Positions 1 through 5,713 of a DNA stretch of 7,023 nucleotides are shown here, piece after piece. The notes below the pieces were generated by a model that saw nothing but the letters and a program-made list of their open reading frames with translations, had not been told where the DNA came from and did no database searches. The translations under genes were made by a program, and so were the position numbers. Each line of letters starts with the position of its first letter. The stretch's first letter is position 1. The stretch covers positions 1 to 7,023 of the forward strand of contig JBGPND010000245.1 in NCBI GenBank assembly GCA_041487355.1, given 5' to 3'. The stretch comes from JAMXLO01 sp041487355 (GTDB lineage: Bacteria > Pseudomonadota > Alphaproteobacteria > Acetobacterales > Acetobacteraceae).

Positions 1-747
1 CGCCATCGCCAGCATCAGCGCGGTGTCGGTGCCCGGACGGATCGGCTGCCACTCGCAGGCGATGTCGTCCGGCATGTCGCAACGCTGCGGCGAGACGTTC
101 ACCAGCCGCACACCGGCTTGCGCCGCATTGCGCAGCCAGTGGCCCATCTCGTGCACCGCACCGCCGCCGTTGGTGATCTGGCCGTTGCGCAATGCGATGC
201 CGCCGAAGCACAGCATCAGCTTCGCGTGCCGCGCGATGGCGCGCCAGTCAGCGACCGGGCCGAGCGCGCAGTCGAAGTCGCCGACGACATGCGGCAACAG
301 CGTCTGCGCCGCGGCGTGCGAATAGCTGGTGACCTGGCTGGTGAAGCCGCCGGTGGCGGCCAGCATTCGCTGCACCTGCGTCTTGGCGTGATGGAACCGC
401 CCGGCCGACGACCAACCATAGCTGCCGCCGAACACGCTCGCTGCGCCATGCGCCTGCCGCACGCGCGCAAGCTCGTCCGCCACGAGCCGGGTTGCGTGAT
501 CCCAGTCCAACGGCACGAAGGGCTCGTTCCCGCGCGCCGTGCCGCCCGAGCGGTCGCCGTTCAGCCAGCCCTTGCGCACATAGGGCCGGTCGATGCGGTT
601 TGCCGCATGCACCGCATCGGCGGTGCCGTAGATGATCGGCGACGGATCGGGATCGTGCGCGAACGGCCGCACATCGATGATGCGTCCGTCCTGCACCACG
701 GCATCGAAGGCACCCCAATGGGAGGCGTGCGGCCTCAGTTCGCTCAT
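1..747 (-). CDS. Molybdopterin-dependent S-/N-oxide reductase, BisC/TorA/DMSO reductase family (N-terminal part, runs off left edge)
   Basis: This reads as the N-terminal 249 residues of a bis-MGD molybdoenzyme that reduces S-oxides or N-oxides, such as biotin or methionine sulfoxide, TMAO or DMSO. An N-terminal SHWGAF block is followed by YVRKGWL (56-62) and then a YGW motif (110-112). That motif matches the active-site Tyr114/Trp116 pair of Rhodobacter DMSO reductase. Ser143 lies exactly 31 residues after Trp112, which is the spacing from Trp116 to the Mo-ligand Ser147 in that enzyme. The serine ligand places it in the DMSO-reductase group rather than with Cys- or Sec-ligated formate dehydrogenases or nitrate reductases. 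There is no Tat signal and no N-terminal Cys cluster for [4Fe-4S], so a cytoplasmic BisC-like protein is most likely. The ATG overlaps the upstream LLM gene stop as ATGA, suggesting translational coupling. About two thirds of the protein is missing beyond the window. The exact substrate cannot be told. Confidence 0.9.
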   Translation of the reverse strand, partial: MSELRPHASHWGAFDAVVQDGRIIDVRPFAHDPDPSPIIYGTADAVHAANRIDRPYVRKGWLNGDRSGGTARGNEPFVPLDWDHATRLVADELARVRQAHGAASVFGGSYGWSSAGRFHHAKTQVQRMLAATGGFTSQVTSYSHAAAQTLLPHVVGDFDCALGPVADWRAIARHAKLMLCFGGIALRNGQITNGGGAVHEMGHWLRNAAQAGVRLVNVSPQRCDMPDDIACEWQPIRPGTDTALMLAMA

Positions 748-1613
748 AGCGTGGCGTAGCGCTCGATCGTCTCGCGCCAGCCGAGCAGGTCCTCGGGGCC
801 GGCGATCTTGCGCTGCAATCCGGCGACGCCGGTGACCGGAACCAGCACGCGGCTGACGCCGGCGGCGGCGAGTTCCGGAAGCTGCGCGAGATCGTCCGGC
901 ACGCCGACGGTGATCTCCACCGCGGCGGGATCGCGGCCCGCCTCGCGCGCGCTGCGGCGGACCACGTCGATCAGCTCCATCGGCAGTCCGCGGCCGGGAA
1001 AGAAGCCGTCGGCCAGACGGCCGGCGCGCCGTGCCGCCGCCTCGGTATGGCCGCCGATGATGATCGGCACCGAGCGGTTCACCGGCTTGGGCCGCATGAA
1101 GGCATCCTTGAATCGGACGTATTTGCCCTCGAAGCTTGGCACGTCGGCCGACCAGAGTTCGCGCATGGCGGCGATGTATTCGTCGGTGCGACGGCCGCGG
1201 TTCTCGAATGTCGCGCCGATCGCGTCGAACTCCTCCTTCAGCCAGCCCACGCCGATGCCGAGCAGGATGCGGCCGTTCGACATGTAGTCGAGCGTGGCGA
1301 CTTGCTTGGCGGTGATGACCGGATTGTGCTGCGGCAGGATCAGGATGCCGGTGGCGAGCTTGATGCGCGACGTCGCCGCGGCGACGTAGGCCATCCAGAT
1401 CAGCGGATCGGGCAGCAGGAAGTCGCCCTCGCCGCCAGGCAGGCGGCCATCGGTGGTGTAGGGATAGGCCGACAGGTAGCCGCGCGGGATCACGGTGTGT
1501 TCCACCGTCCATGCCGATTCGAATCCGGCTGCCTCGGCTGCCTGCATCAGGGCGATGGCCTGCGCCGGATCGACGTAGCGGCCGGTGTTGCAGTAGCGGA
1601 GCCCGAATTTCAT
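744..1613 (-). CDS. LLM-class (luciferase-like) flavin-dependent oxidoreductase
   Basis: The 289-residue protein has the luciferase-like TIM-barrel pattern. It shows an EAAGFESAWTVEH block (27-39), a TGILILPQHNP strand/loop (88-98), the GRILLGIGVGW core (114-124) and a late PIIIGG strand (184-189). It resembles the annotated 'probable F420-dependent oxidoreductase' LLM family. In proteobacteria such proteins may use FMN supplied by a reductase rather than F420, so the cofactor is open. Length is complete for the family. The ATG at 1613 is supported by a strong Shine-Dalgarno AAGGAGG nine bases upstream. The stop overlaps the start of the molybdoenzyme gene by four bases (ATGA), so the two are probably co-translated and may act in one pathway, one oxidising and one reducing an S- or N-containing substrate. 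That pairing is inference. No specific substrate is evident. Confidence 0.92.
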   Translation of the reverse strand: MKFGLRYCNTGRYVDPAQAIALMQAAEAAGFESAWTVEHTVIPRGYLSAYPYTTDGRLPGGEGDFLLPDPLIWMAYVAAATSRIKLATGILILPQHNPVITAKQVATLDYMSNGRILLGIGVGWLKEEFDAIGATFENRGRRTDEYIAAMRELWSADVPSFEGKYVRFKDAFMRPKPVNRSVPIIIGGHTEAAARRAGRLADGFFPGRGLPMELIDVVRRSAREAGRDPAAVEITVGVPDDLAQLPELAAAGVSRVLVPVTGVAGLQRKIAGPEDLLGWRETIERYATL

Positions 1614-1622
1614 GGCGCTGCG

Positions 1623-1629
1623 CCTCCTT
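1623..1629 (-). promoter_or_regulatory. Strong ribosome binding site of the LLM oxidoreductase gene
   Basis: The minus strand reads AAGGAGG here, nine bases before the ATG at 1613. It is the best Shine-Dalgarno match seen in the window. It shows that the LLM gene can initiate independently even though the degenerate EEP frame runs into its start codon as ATGA. Confidence 0.75.
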
Positions 1630-1668
1630 GGCGCGGGCGTGTCTGGGGCGGTGCGAGGCGCACGGAGG

Positions 1669-1754
1669 CCCCCTCCCTAGCCCTCCCCCGCTTCGCGGGA
1701 GAGGGGACGCTAAACCCCCTCTCCCGCGTAAGCGGGGGAGGGTTGGGGTGGGGG
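1669..1754. repeat. GC-rich long-hairpin intergenic repeat (REP/MITE-like)
   Basis: The core left arm (1681-1706) pairs with the right arm (1716-1742) in full except for one bulged base at 1729, around a loop of about nine bases. Flanking CCCCC/GGGGG tracts extend the pairing to roughly 1669-1754 with a few mismatches and wobbles. Within each arm are sub-palindromes of the CCCTCTCCCGC / GCGGGAGAGGG type. This kind of element is common between genes in high-GC proteobacteria and gives characteristic spurious translations such as SPAKRGRAREG. It sits between the EEP remnant's last recognisable codon and the LLM start, so its hairpin would lie in the operon mRNA. It encodes nothing itself. Possible roles are mRNA stabilisation or partial termination, but there is no T-tract. 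Confidence 0.85.
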
Positions 1755-1985
1755 TGGCGACAGTGCCGCCGCGTCGGCAAATCCAGCAGCAGCACCGAAT
1801 GATCCGACAGTCCCGCCAGACGCTCCTCGTGCGAATAGCGCAGCCGCTCGGCCGAATCGCCGCCACGGTATTCCGACAGGATCAGCACGTCGGCATCATG
1901 GCGTGCCAAGGCAGCCACGATGCCGGCGAGCCGCGATCCACCGCCCTGCCGAATGTTCCAGGCGAGCAGCCGCACGTGGGCGATA

Positions 1986-2858
1986 TCAGGCCGTGACGTA
2001 TTCGCAGCGGAACCCGTCGCCCCAGCGCTTCACGTAGCCGCGTGACGGCGACGGGAAGTGCGCGAAGCAGCACAGCGTGCTGGTGTCGCAGTAGGTCTCC
2101 AGGAACTTCCGACGTGTCGCCGCCGACTGTTTCGGGTCGTAGTCCACGCGCATCGACAGCTCGGTGTAGCGCGCTTGCAGCGGCGTATGGATCAGGTCGC
2201 CGGTGATCACCGCATCCTTGCCGCCGCGCCCAAGCCGCACCGCGTAGTGGTCGATCGTGTGGCCGGGCGTCGGCAGCAGGCTCACCGTGTCATCCAGCGC
2301 GTAATCGCTGGTGACCAGGTCACAGCGCTTCGCCTCCACGATCGGGATGACGCTGTCGGCGATCGGCGGCACCGTGGTCTTGTCGTTCTCCGCCAGCCAG
2401 TAGTCGAGCTCCTTCTTGGAGAACAGGTAGCGCGCCTTCGGGAAGGTCGGCACCCAGCGGCCGTTCTCCAGCCGCGTGTTCCAGCCGACATGATCGACAT
2501 GGAGGTGGGTGCACATGACGAAGTCGATGTCGTTCACCGTCAGCCTCACCGCGGCCAGGCCGCGCATCCAGACATCGTCCTTCTTCTGGTGCCACAGCGG
2601 GCGCGCGGTGCGTTCCTTGTCGTTGCCGATGCAGCTATCCACCAGGATGGTGTGGCGCGGCGTGCGCACGATGTAGGACTGGAAACAGAGCACCAGGTTC
2701 CCTTGCGCATCCAGCGCCGAGGGCGCCAGCCAGGACTTGTTCTCCTCCAGCAGCTCGGGCTTCAGGCCGGGCAGGAATTCCAGTGCGGGGGTGAAGCCGC
2801 ATTCCATCTCGATGATCCGGTGGACCGTCATGTCGCCAACGCGGAATGTGTTGCTCAT
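1986..2858 (-). CDS. MBL-fold metallo-hydrolase
   Basis: This complete 290-residue metallo-beta-lactamase-fold protein should bind two metal ions, usually zinc. The signature HLHVDH is at 118-123 (TH-L-H-V-DH-VGWN). A second-site histidine is in PTPGHT (His200), a bridging-type aspartate in ITGDLIH (Asp221), and a last histidine in CCFAHFPSP (His267). All expected ligands are therefore present. No signal peptide is visible, so it should be cytoplasmic. The general architecture is that of lactonase/thioesterase-like members of COG0491, but no specific substrate can be assigned. The ATG at 2858 has an AAGGGAG Shine-Dalgarno (2866-2872) seven bases upstream. It is the first gene of the minus-strand operon, diverges from the ThDP enzyme genes, and is followed after 10 bp by the EEP remnant. 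It may hydrolyse an ester, lactone or thioester intermediate of the pathway encoded around it (inference). Confidence 0.92.
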   Translation of the reverse strand: MSNTFRVGDMTVHRIIEMECGFTPALEFLPGLKPELLEENKSWLAPSALDAQGNLVLCFQSYIVRTPRHTILVDSCIGNDKERTARPLWHQKKDDVWMRGLAAVRLTVNDIDFVMCTHLHVDHVGWNTRLENGRWVPTFPKARYLFSKKELDYWLAENDKTTVPPIADSVIPIVEAKRCDLVTSDYALDDTVSLLPTPGHTIDHYAVRLGRGGKDAVITGDLIHTPLQARYTELSMRVDYDPKQSAATRRKFLETYCDTSTLCCFAHFPSPSRGYVKRWGDGFRCEYVTA

Positions 2859-2890
2859 TGGCTCGCTCCCTTGGATGGTTCGTCCGGATG

Positions 2891-2919
2891 ATGTTAGCTA
2901 GCCGCCTCGCCCTCGACAA
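2891..2919 (-). promoter_or_regulatory. Candidate sigma-70-type promoter for the MBL/LLM/molybdoenzyme operon
   Basis: On the minus strand a TTGTCG hexamer (2914-2919) is followed by a 17-base spacer and TAACAT (2891-2896). Each matches four of six consensus bases (TTGACA, TATAAT) at ideal spacing. It lies about 33 bp before the MBL start in the only non-coding gap between the divergent operons. An overlapping GCTAGC hexamer palindrome touches the -10. No equally good promoter was found for the plus-strand operon in the same gap. Prediction by eye only. Confidence 0.35.
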
Positions 2920-2930
2920 ATCCCACCCGC

Positions 2931-2935
2931 GGAGG
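2931..2935 (+). promoter_or_regulatory. Ribosome binding site of the ThDP PYR subunit gene
   Basis: A GGAGG lies five bases before the ATG at 2941 and supports that start, the first ATG in this frame after the divergent gap. Confidence 0.6.
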
Positions 2936-2940
2936 CCCCG

Positions 2941-3459
2941 ATGAACGACGCGACGACCGTGGCACTGAGCCCGGAGACCGTGCTGCAGCACATGAAGCAG
3001 AACGGCGTCACCGACGTGGTGTGGCTGCCGGACAGCGAGACCAACTGGCTGTATATGCTGATGCAGGCCGAACCGTCGCTGCGCCTGGTCGGCGTGACGC
3101 GCGAGGGTCACGCCTGCTCGATCGCCGCGGGGCTGTATATTGGCGGACGCAAGCCGCTGATCCTGATCCAGAACACCGGCATGATGGAGTCGGGCGATTC
3201 GATCCGCGGCTGGCTGCACGGACTGCATGTTCCTGTCGTGCTGATGGTCGGCTATCGCGGCTGGACGCGCCACGGGGTGAACAGCGATACCGCGGCGACC
3301 TATACCGAGCGCTTCCTCCACGCATTCGATCTCAACTATTACCTGGTGGAAAGCGACGCCGACGCGCCACGCATCTCCATCGCCTTCGAGGAGGCTGAGC
3401 GCACGCAGCGTCCCGTGGTCGTGCTGGTGGGCGACGAGTATCACGGGTTCAATCGGTAG
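2941..3459 (+). CDS. Thiamine-diphosphate enzyme, PYR-domain subunit (sulfopyruvate/phosphonopyruvate decarboxylase alpha-like)
   Basis: At 172 residues this is only the PYR half of a ThDP-dependent decarboxylase, as in the split ComD/ComE sulfopyruvate decarboxylase. The N-terminal helix and TDVVWLPDSETNWL segment (24-37) resemble the substrate-end loop of that group. VTREGHACSIAAGL (52-65) carries Glu55, in the position of the conserved glutamate that activates the ThDP aminopyrimidine. IQNTGMMESGDS (76-87) is the following core strand and loop. The C-terminus ends with the RPVVVLVGDEYHG strand (161-169). The protein should form a heteromer with the PP subunit encoded 12 bp downstream, since ThDP binds between the two. 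The ATG has GGAGG five bases upstream. The substrate is probably a 2-oxo acid with an acidic or polar substituent (inference). Sulfopyruvate, phosphonopyruvate and related acids cannot be separated from the sequence. Confidence 0.85.
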   Translation: MNDATTVALSPETVLQHMKQNGVTDVVWLPDSETNWLYMLMQAEPSLRLVGVTREGHACSIAAGLYIGGRKPLILIQNTGMMESGDSIRGWLHGLHVPVVLMVGYRGWTRHGVNSDTAATYTERFLHAFDLNYYLVESDADAPRISIAFEEAERTQRPVVVLVGDEYHGFNR

Positions 3460-3471
3460 GGGGCACGGGAC

Positions 3472-4062
3472 ATGATGCACACAGCCGAATTGCTGAAAGT
3501 GTTCGCCGAGCACCGCGGCGACGCGATCGTCGTGCCCGGGCGCGGCGGGCGGCACTGGGTGAAACTCTCCACGCACGAGACGCTCGACGCGCCGCTGGGC
3601 GATCCGGCGATGGGTGGGCACGCCGGCTTCGCACTTGGCCTGGCGCTGGCGCAGCCACGTCGGAAAGTGGTGCTGTTCGACTCCGAGGGCGACATCCTGA
3701 TGAGCCTCGGCATGCTCGCCACTGTAGCCGAACAGGCACCGGCGAATTTCTATCACTTCCTGCTGGACAATGAGTGCTATGCGACCACCGGCGGTCAGCC
3801 TGTGCCGAACGCGAAGAACGTCGCCTATGAGACGCTGGCGCGCGGTGCAGGCTATCCGCGTGCCTTCGCGTTCACCGAACTGGACCGGTTCGCGCGTGGA
3901 CTGCCTGGCATTCTGGCTGAGCCGGGCCCGGTGTTCGTGGCGCTGAAGGTGCTGCCGGAGGTCGAGAACTCGCCGATCGGCAGGCGCACGCGCTGGCAGA
4001 CGCGGACGCGCGATAAAGTGCTGCAAGATCTACGCGGTGAACTCGGCATTGGGGGAGCTTGA
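3472..4062 (+). CDS. Thiamine-diphosphate enzyme, PP-domain subunit (sulfopyruvate/phosphonopyruvate decarboxylase beta-like)
   Basis: This 196-residue protein is the PP half of the split ThDP enzyme. It has the MGGHAGFALGLALAQP helix (47-62). It then has the diphosphate/Mg motif region FDSEGDILMSLGMLATVAE (69-87) and the downstream LDNECYATTGGQP (98-110) with Asn100, the usual second Mg ligand. In most relatives the first element reads GDG; here the aligned triplet is SEG (71-73), so Glu72 takes the place of the metal-binding Asp. The rest of the fold markers are intact, and the ALKVLP strand near 155 is normal for the C-terminus. Two tandem ATGs (3472 and 3475) make the exact start uncertain by one codon. 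The gene is 12 bp after the PYR subunit and 3 bp before the solute-binding protein, consistent with one operon. Decarboxylase activity is likely; the substrate is unknown. Confidence 0.85.
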   Translation: MMHTAELLKVFAEHRGDAIVVPGRGGRHWVKLSTHETLDAPLGDPAMGGHAGFALGLALAQPRRKVVLFDSEGDILMSLGMLATVAEQAPANFYHFLLDNECYATTGGQPVPNAKNVAYETLARGAGYPRAFAFTELDRFARGLPGILAEPGPVFVALKVLPEVENSPIGRRTRWQTRTRDKVLQDLRGELGIGGA

Positions 4063-4065
4063 ACG

Positions 4066-5637
4066 ATGAACCAACATAGCATCAGCCGGCGGAATGCTCT
4101 GGCACTTGGCGGCTCGGCGGCTCTCGCGACCGGCTTCTCCGGCGGCGCGAGTGCGGAGGCTGGCAAACGCTTCGTCACCGCGAACAACAGCGCCTATGAC
4201 ACACTCGATCCGCACGCGGTGTTCGACATCGGCCGCATCGCGACGCGGCTGAACATGTATGACTGCCTGGTGCGCTGGGTGGACAACCCGCCGAAGCTGC
4301 AACTGTGGCTCGCGGACAAGATCGGCATCGCGCCGGACGGCGTCACCTACACCGTTGCCATGAAGCCAGGTGCGAAGTTCCACGATGGGACCGCAATCAC
4401 GGCAGATGACGTTGTGTTCTCGATGGAACGCATCCTGGCGATGAAGCAGGGCGCCTACGGGCTGTTCAAGGGCGTGATCGATCCGGGTAAGACGAAGGCG
4501 CTCGACCCGCACACCGTGCAGTTCACACTGAACCAGCCGTTTGCCGTGTTCACGTCGATCCTGTCCGAGCTCTGGGTGGTCAACAGCAAGCTGCTGCGCG
4601 AGCACGACAAGTCGGGCGACATAGGCGCCGACTGGCTGGCCCGCAACGAGGCCGGTTCGGGCGGATTCAAGCTGCGTCGCTACGATCCGGCGATCGGCTT
4701 CCAGGCCGACCGGTTCGAGGAGCACTTTGCCGGCTTTGGCAAGTCCAACATCACCTCGACGGAATTCCGCGTGGTGCTGGAAACCGCGAGCCGCGCGCTC
4801 GGCTTGCAGAAGGGCGAGTTCAACACGACGGATGGCTATCTGCCGCAGGACCAGATCAAGCGGCTGCGGCAGGTGGACAGCGTGCAGATACTCGAGGCGG
4901 AATCGCTGCGGACGATGTATTTCATCATCCACAACGCCCGCCCGCCGCTGACCGATGTGAATTTGCGCAAGGCGCTGTGCTACGCATTCGATTACGACGG
5001 GTTCATCAACAATATCCTGAGCGGCTCGGTTGCCCGCAATGCGGGGATCATCCCCAGCACGCTGTGGGGCGCGCCGAAGGACCTGAAGGGCTACAGCTTC
5101 GATCTGGCGAAGGCGAAAGAGCATCTGGCAATGGTCAAGGCGCCGATGCGGCCGCTCGAGATCGGCGTGCTGGCGGGTTTCGACCAGAGCGAGGCGGCGG
5201 CGCAACTGCTGCAGGCTGGCTGTGCGAAGATCGGCATCGACATCAAGCTGAACACCGAGCCGTGGCCGGTGATCTCCGGCAAGTTCGCCGACGCGGAGCG
5301 CACGCACGATCTCGTGCCGTTGTGGCGCAGCGCCTATTTCGCCGATCCGCACAACTGGACCGGCTACATCTACAACAGCCGCAACATCGGTGCCGGCAAT
5401 TCGAGCTTCTACAAGAACGCGCGGTTCGACGAGCTGACCGACAAGGCACTGGCGCTCACCGAGCAGGAGCAGCGCCGTCCGTTGTATGAGGAGGCCTCGC
5501 GAATTCTGGTGGAGGATGCGGCTGGGTTGTTCATCTACAACACGAAGTGGTTCGGGCCGTTCACCAGGAACGTGCGCGACGTCCGCTTCTGCCCGATCGG
5601 CGATGCGCAGGATATTCGCTGGATGTCGATGGCGTAG
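4066..5637 (+). CDS. ABC transporter substrate-binding protein, family 5 (peptide/nickel/opine type), Tat-exported
   Basis: This complete 523-residue periplasmic solute-binding protein belongs to the DppA/OppA-like SBP_bac_5 family. The N-terminus has a twin-arginine motif SRRNALALGG (7-16), a short hydrophobic stretch and an ASA cleavage site after residue 30, so it should leave the cytoplasm folded via Tat. The mature protein begins with the family's near-N-terminal LDPH (47-50). It continues with DGVTYTVAMKPGAKFHDGT (91-109), the ITADDVVFSMERI block (111-123), and the late RPLYEEASRILVEDAAGLFIYN segment near the C-terminus. There is no lipobox cysteine, fitting a free periplasmic protein in a Gram-negative. 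A GGGGGAG Shine-Dalgarno (4051-4057) and a 3-bp gap from the ThDP subunit show co-transcription. It presumably delivers substrate to the Dpp-type transporter whose ATPases lie convergent on the other side. Ligand class is not readable, and family members bind peptides, sugars and other solutes. Confidence 0.93.
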   Translation: MNQHSISRRNALALGGSAALATGFSGGASAEAGKRFVTANNSAYDTLDPHAVFDIGRIATRLNMYDCLVRWVDNPPKLQLWLADKIGIAPDGVTYTVAMKPGAKFHDGTAITADDVVFSMERILAMKQGAYGLFKGVIDPGKTKALDPHTVQFTLNQPFAVFTSILSELWVVNSKLLREHDKSGDIGADWLARNEAGSGGFKLRRYDPAIGFQADRFEEHFAGFGKSNITSTEFRVVLETASRALGLQKGEFNTTDGYLPQDQIKRLRQVDSVQILEAESLRTMYFIIHNARPPLTDVNLRKALCYAFDYDGFINNILSGSVARNAGIIPSTLWGAPKDLKGYSFDLAKAKEHLAMVKAPMRPLEIGVLAGFDQSEAAAQLLQAGCAKIGIDIKLNTEPWPVISGKFADAERTHDLVPLWRSAYFADPHNWTGYIYNSRNIGAGNSSFYKNARFDELTDKALALTEQEQRRPLYEEASRILVEDAAGLFIYNTKWFGPFTRNVRDVRFCPIGDAQDIRWMSMA

Positions 5638-5641
5638 ATAT

Positions 5642-5707
5642 GGCGGAATGCGCTGCGCTTTTCCGCCCTACCGAATTGTGGGGCGGAAAAGCGCAGCGCA
5701 TTCCGCC
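5642..5707. repeat. Perfect 27-bp inverted repeat between convergent genes (REP-like, possible bidirectional terminator)
   Basis: The left arm (5642-5668, starting GGCGGAATGCGC) and the right arm (5681-5707, ending GCGCATTCCGCC) are exact reverse complements separated by a 12-base loop. The element begins 5 bp after the binding-protein stop and ends 7 bp before the stop of the convergent ABC ATPase gene, so it fills the whole 76-bp gap. The stem would form in transcripts of both strands. There is no adjacent run of T, so it is not a classical intrinsic terminator, but it could stabilise both 3' ends or block convergent transcription. The sequence looks like a dispersed intergenic repeat of high-GC alphaproteobacteria, which is recollection rather than a search result. 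Confidence 0.9.
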
Positions 5708-5713
5708 GCCCCT

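Larger units (their letters stand above)
1610..1975 (-). pseudogene. Endonuclease/exonuclease/phosphatase (EEP) family gene remnant with large internal deletion
   Basis: The frame opens with a GTG and encodes a typical EEP start: RLLAWNIRQGGG (2-13) with the conserved Asn7, then DADVLILSEYR (27-37) with the metal-binding Glu35. By residue 47 it has jumped to what reads as the very end of such a domain, YSHEERLAGLSDHSVLLLDL (47-66), containing the terminal SDH motif with the catalytic-type His59. Everything that normally lies between is absent, including the central GD(F)N motif. Family members are usually around 230-290 residues, so some 150-200 are lost, and the join near R46/Y47 (about 1838) is in frame. 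After residue 70 the frame translates a palindromic repeat (PNPPPLTRERG, SPAKRGRAREG) and stops as ATGA over the LLM start. It begins 10 bp after the MBL gene with no clear Shine-Dalgarno. A functional nuclease is very unlikely. A short expressed peptide cannot be excluded. Confidence 0.8.

Noticed and set aside
1669..1754. CRISPR or tandem repeat array
   Set aside because: The similar CCCTC/GAGGG blocks are arms of one palindrome, with no regularly spaced repeats and spacers.
1047..1802. A 251-codon plus-strand frame over the LLM gene and the repeat
   Set aside because: It runs antisense to the LLM gene and through the palindromic repeat, with no start signal or domain.
2058..2891. A 277-codon plus-strand frame antisense to the MBL hydrolase
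   Set aside because: The MBL gene carries a full metal-ligand set and a ribosome binding site. The opposite frame is compositionally odd (many Arg, His, Gln) and crosses the divergent promoter region.
2871..2900. Possible plus-strand promoter TTGGAT ... TTAGCT/TAGCTA before the ThDP operon
   Set aside because: The -35 is weak and the -10 matches only two of six consensus bases at usable spacing.
2635..4026. A 463-codon open frame on the minus strand opposite the ThDP subunit genes
   Set aside because: It lies antisense to two recognisable plus-strand genes, is rich in Arg/His/Gln as expected of an antisense frame in high-GC DNA, and shows no domain motif.
4030..5352. A 440-codon open frame on the minus strand opposite the solute-binding protein
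   Set aside because: It is a shadow of the family 5 binding protein gene, which has Tat signal, family motifs and a Shine-Dalgarno. The antisense product has no recognisable features.
5638..5713. Classical Rho-independent terminator
   Set aside because: The stem is excellent but no T-tract follows on either strand, and it is longer than typical, so it is reported as an inverted repeat instead.
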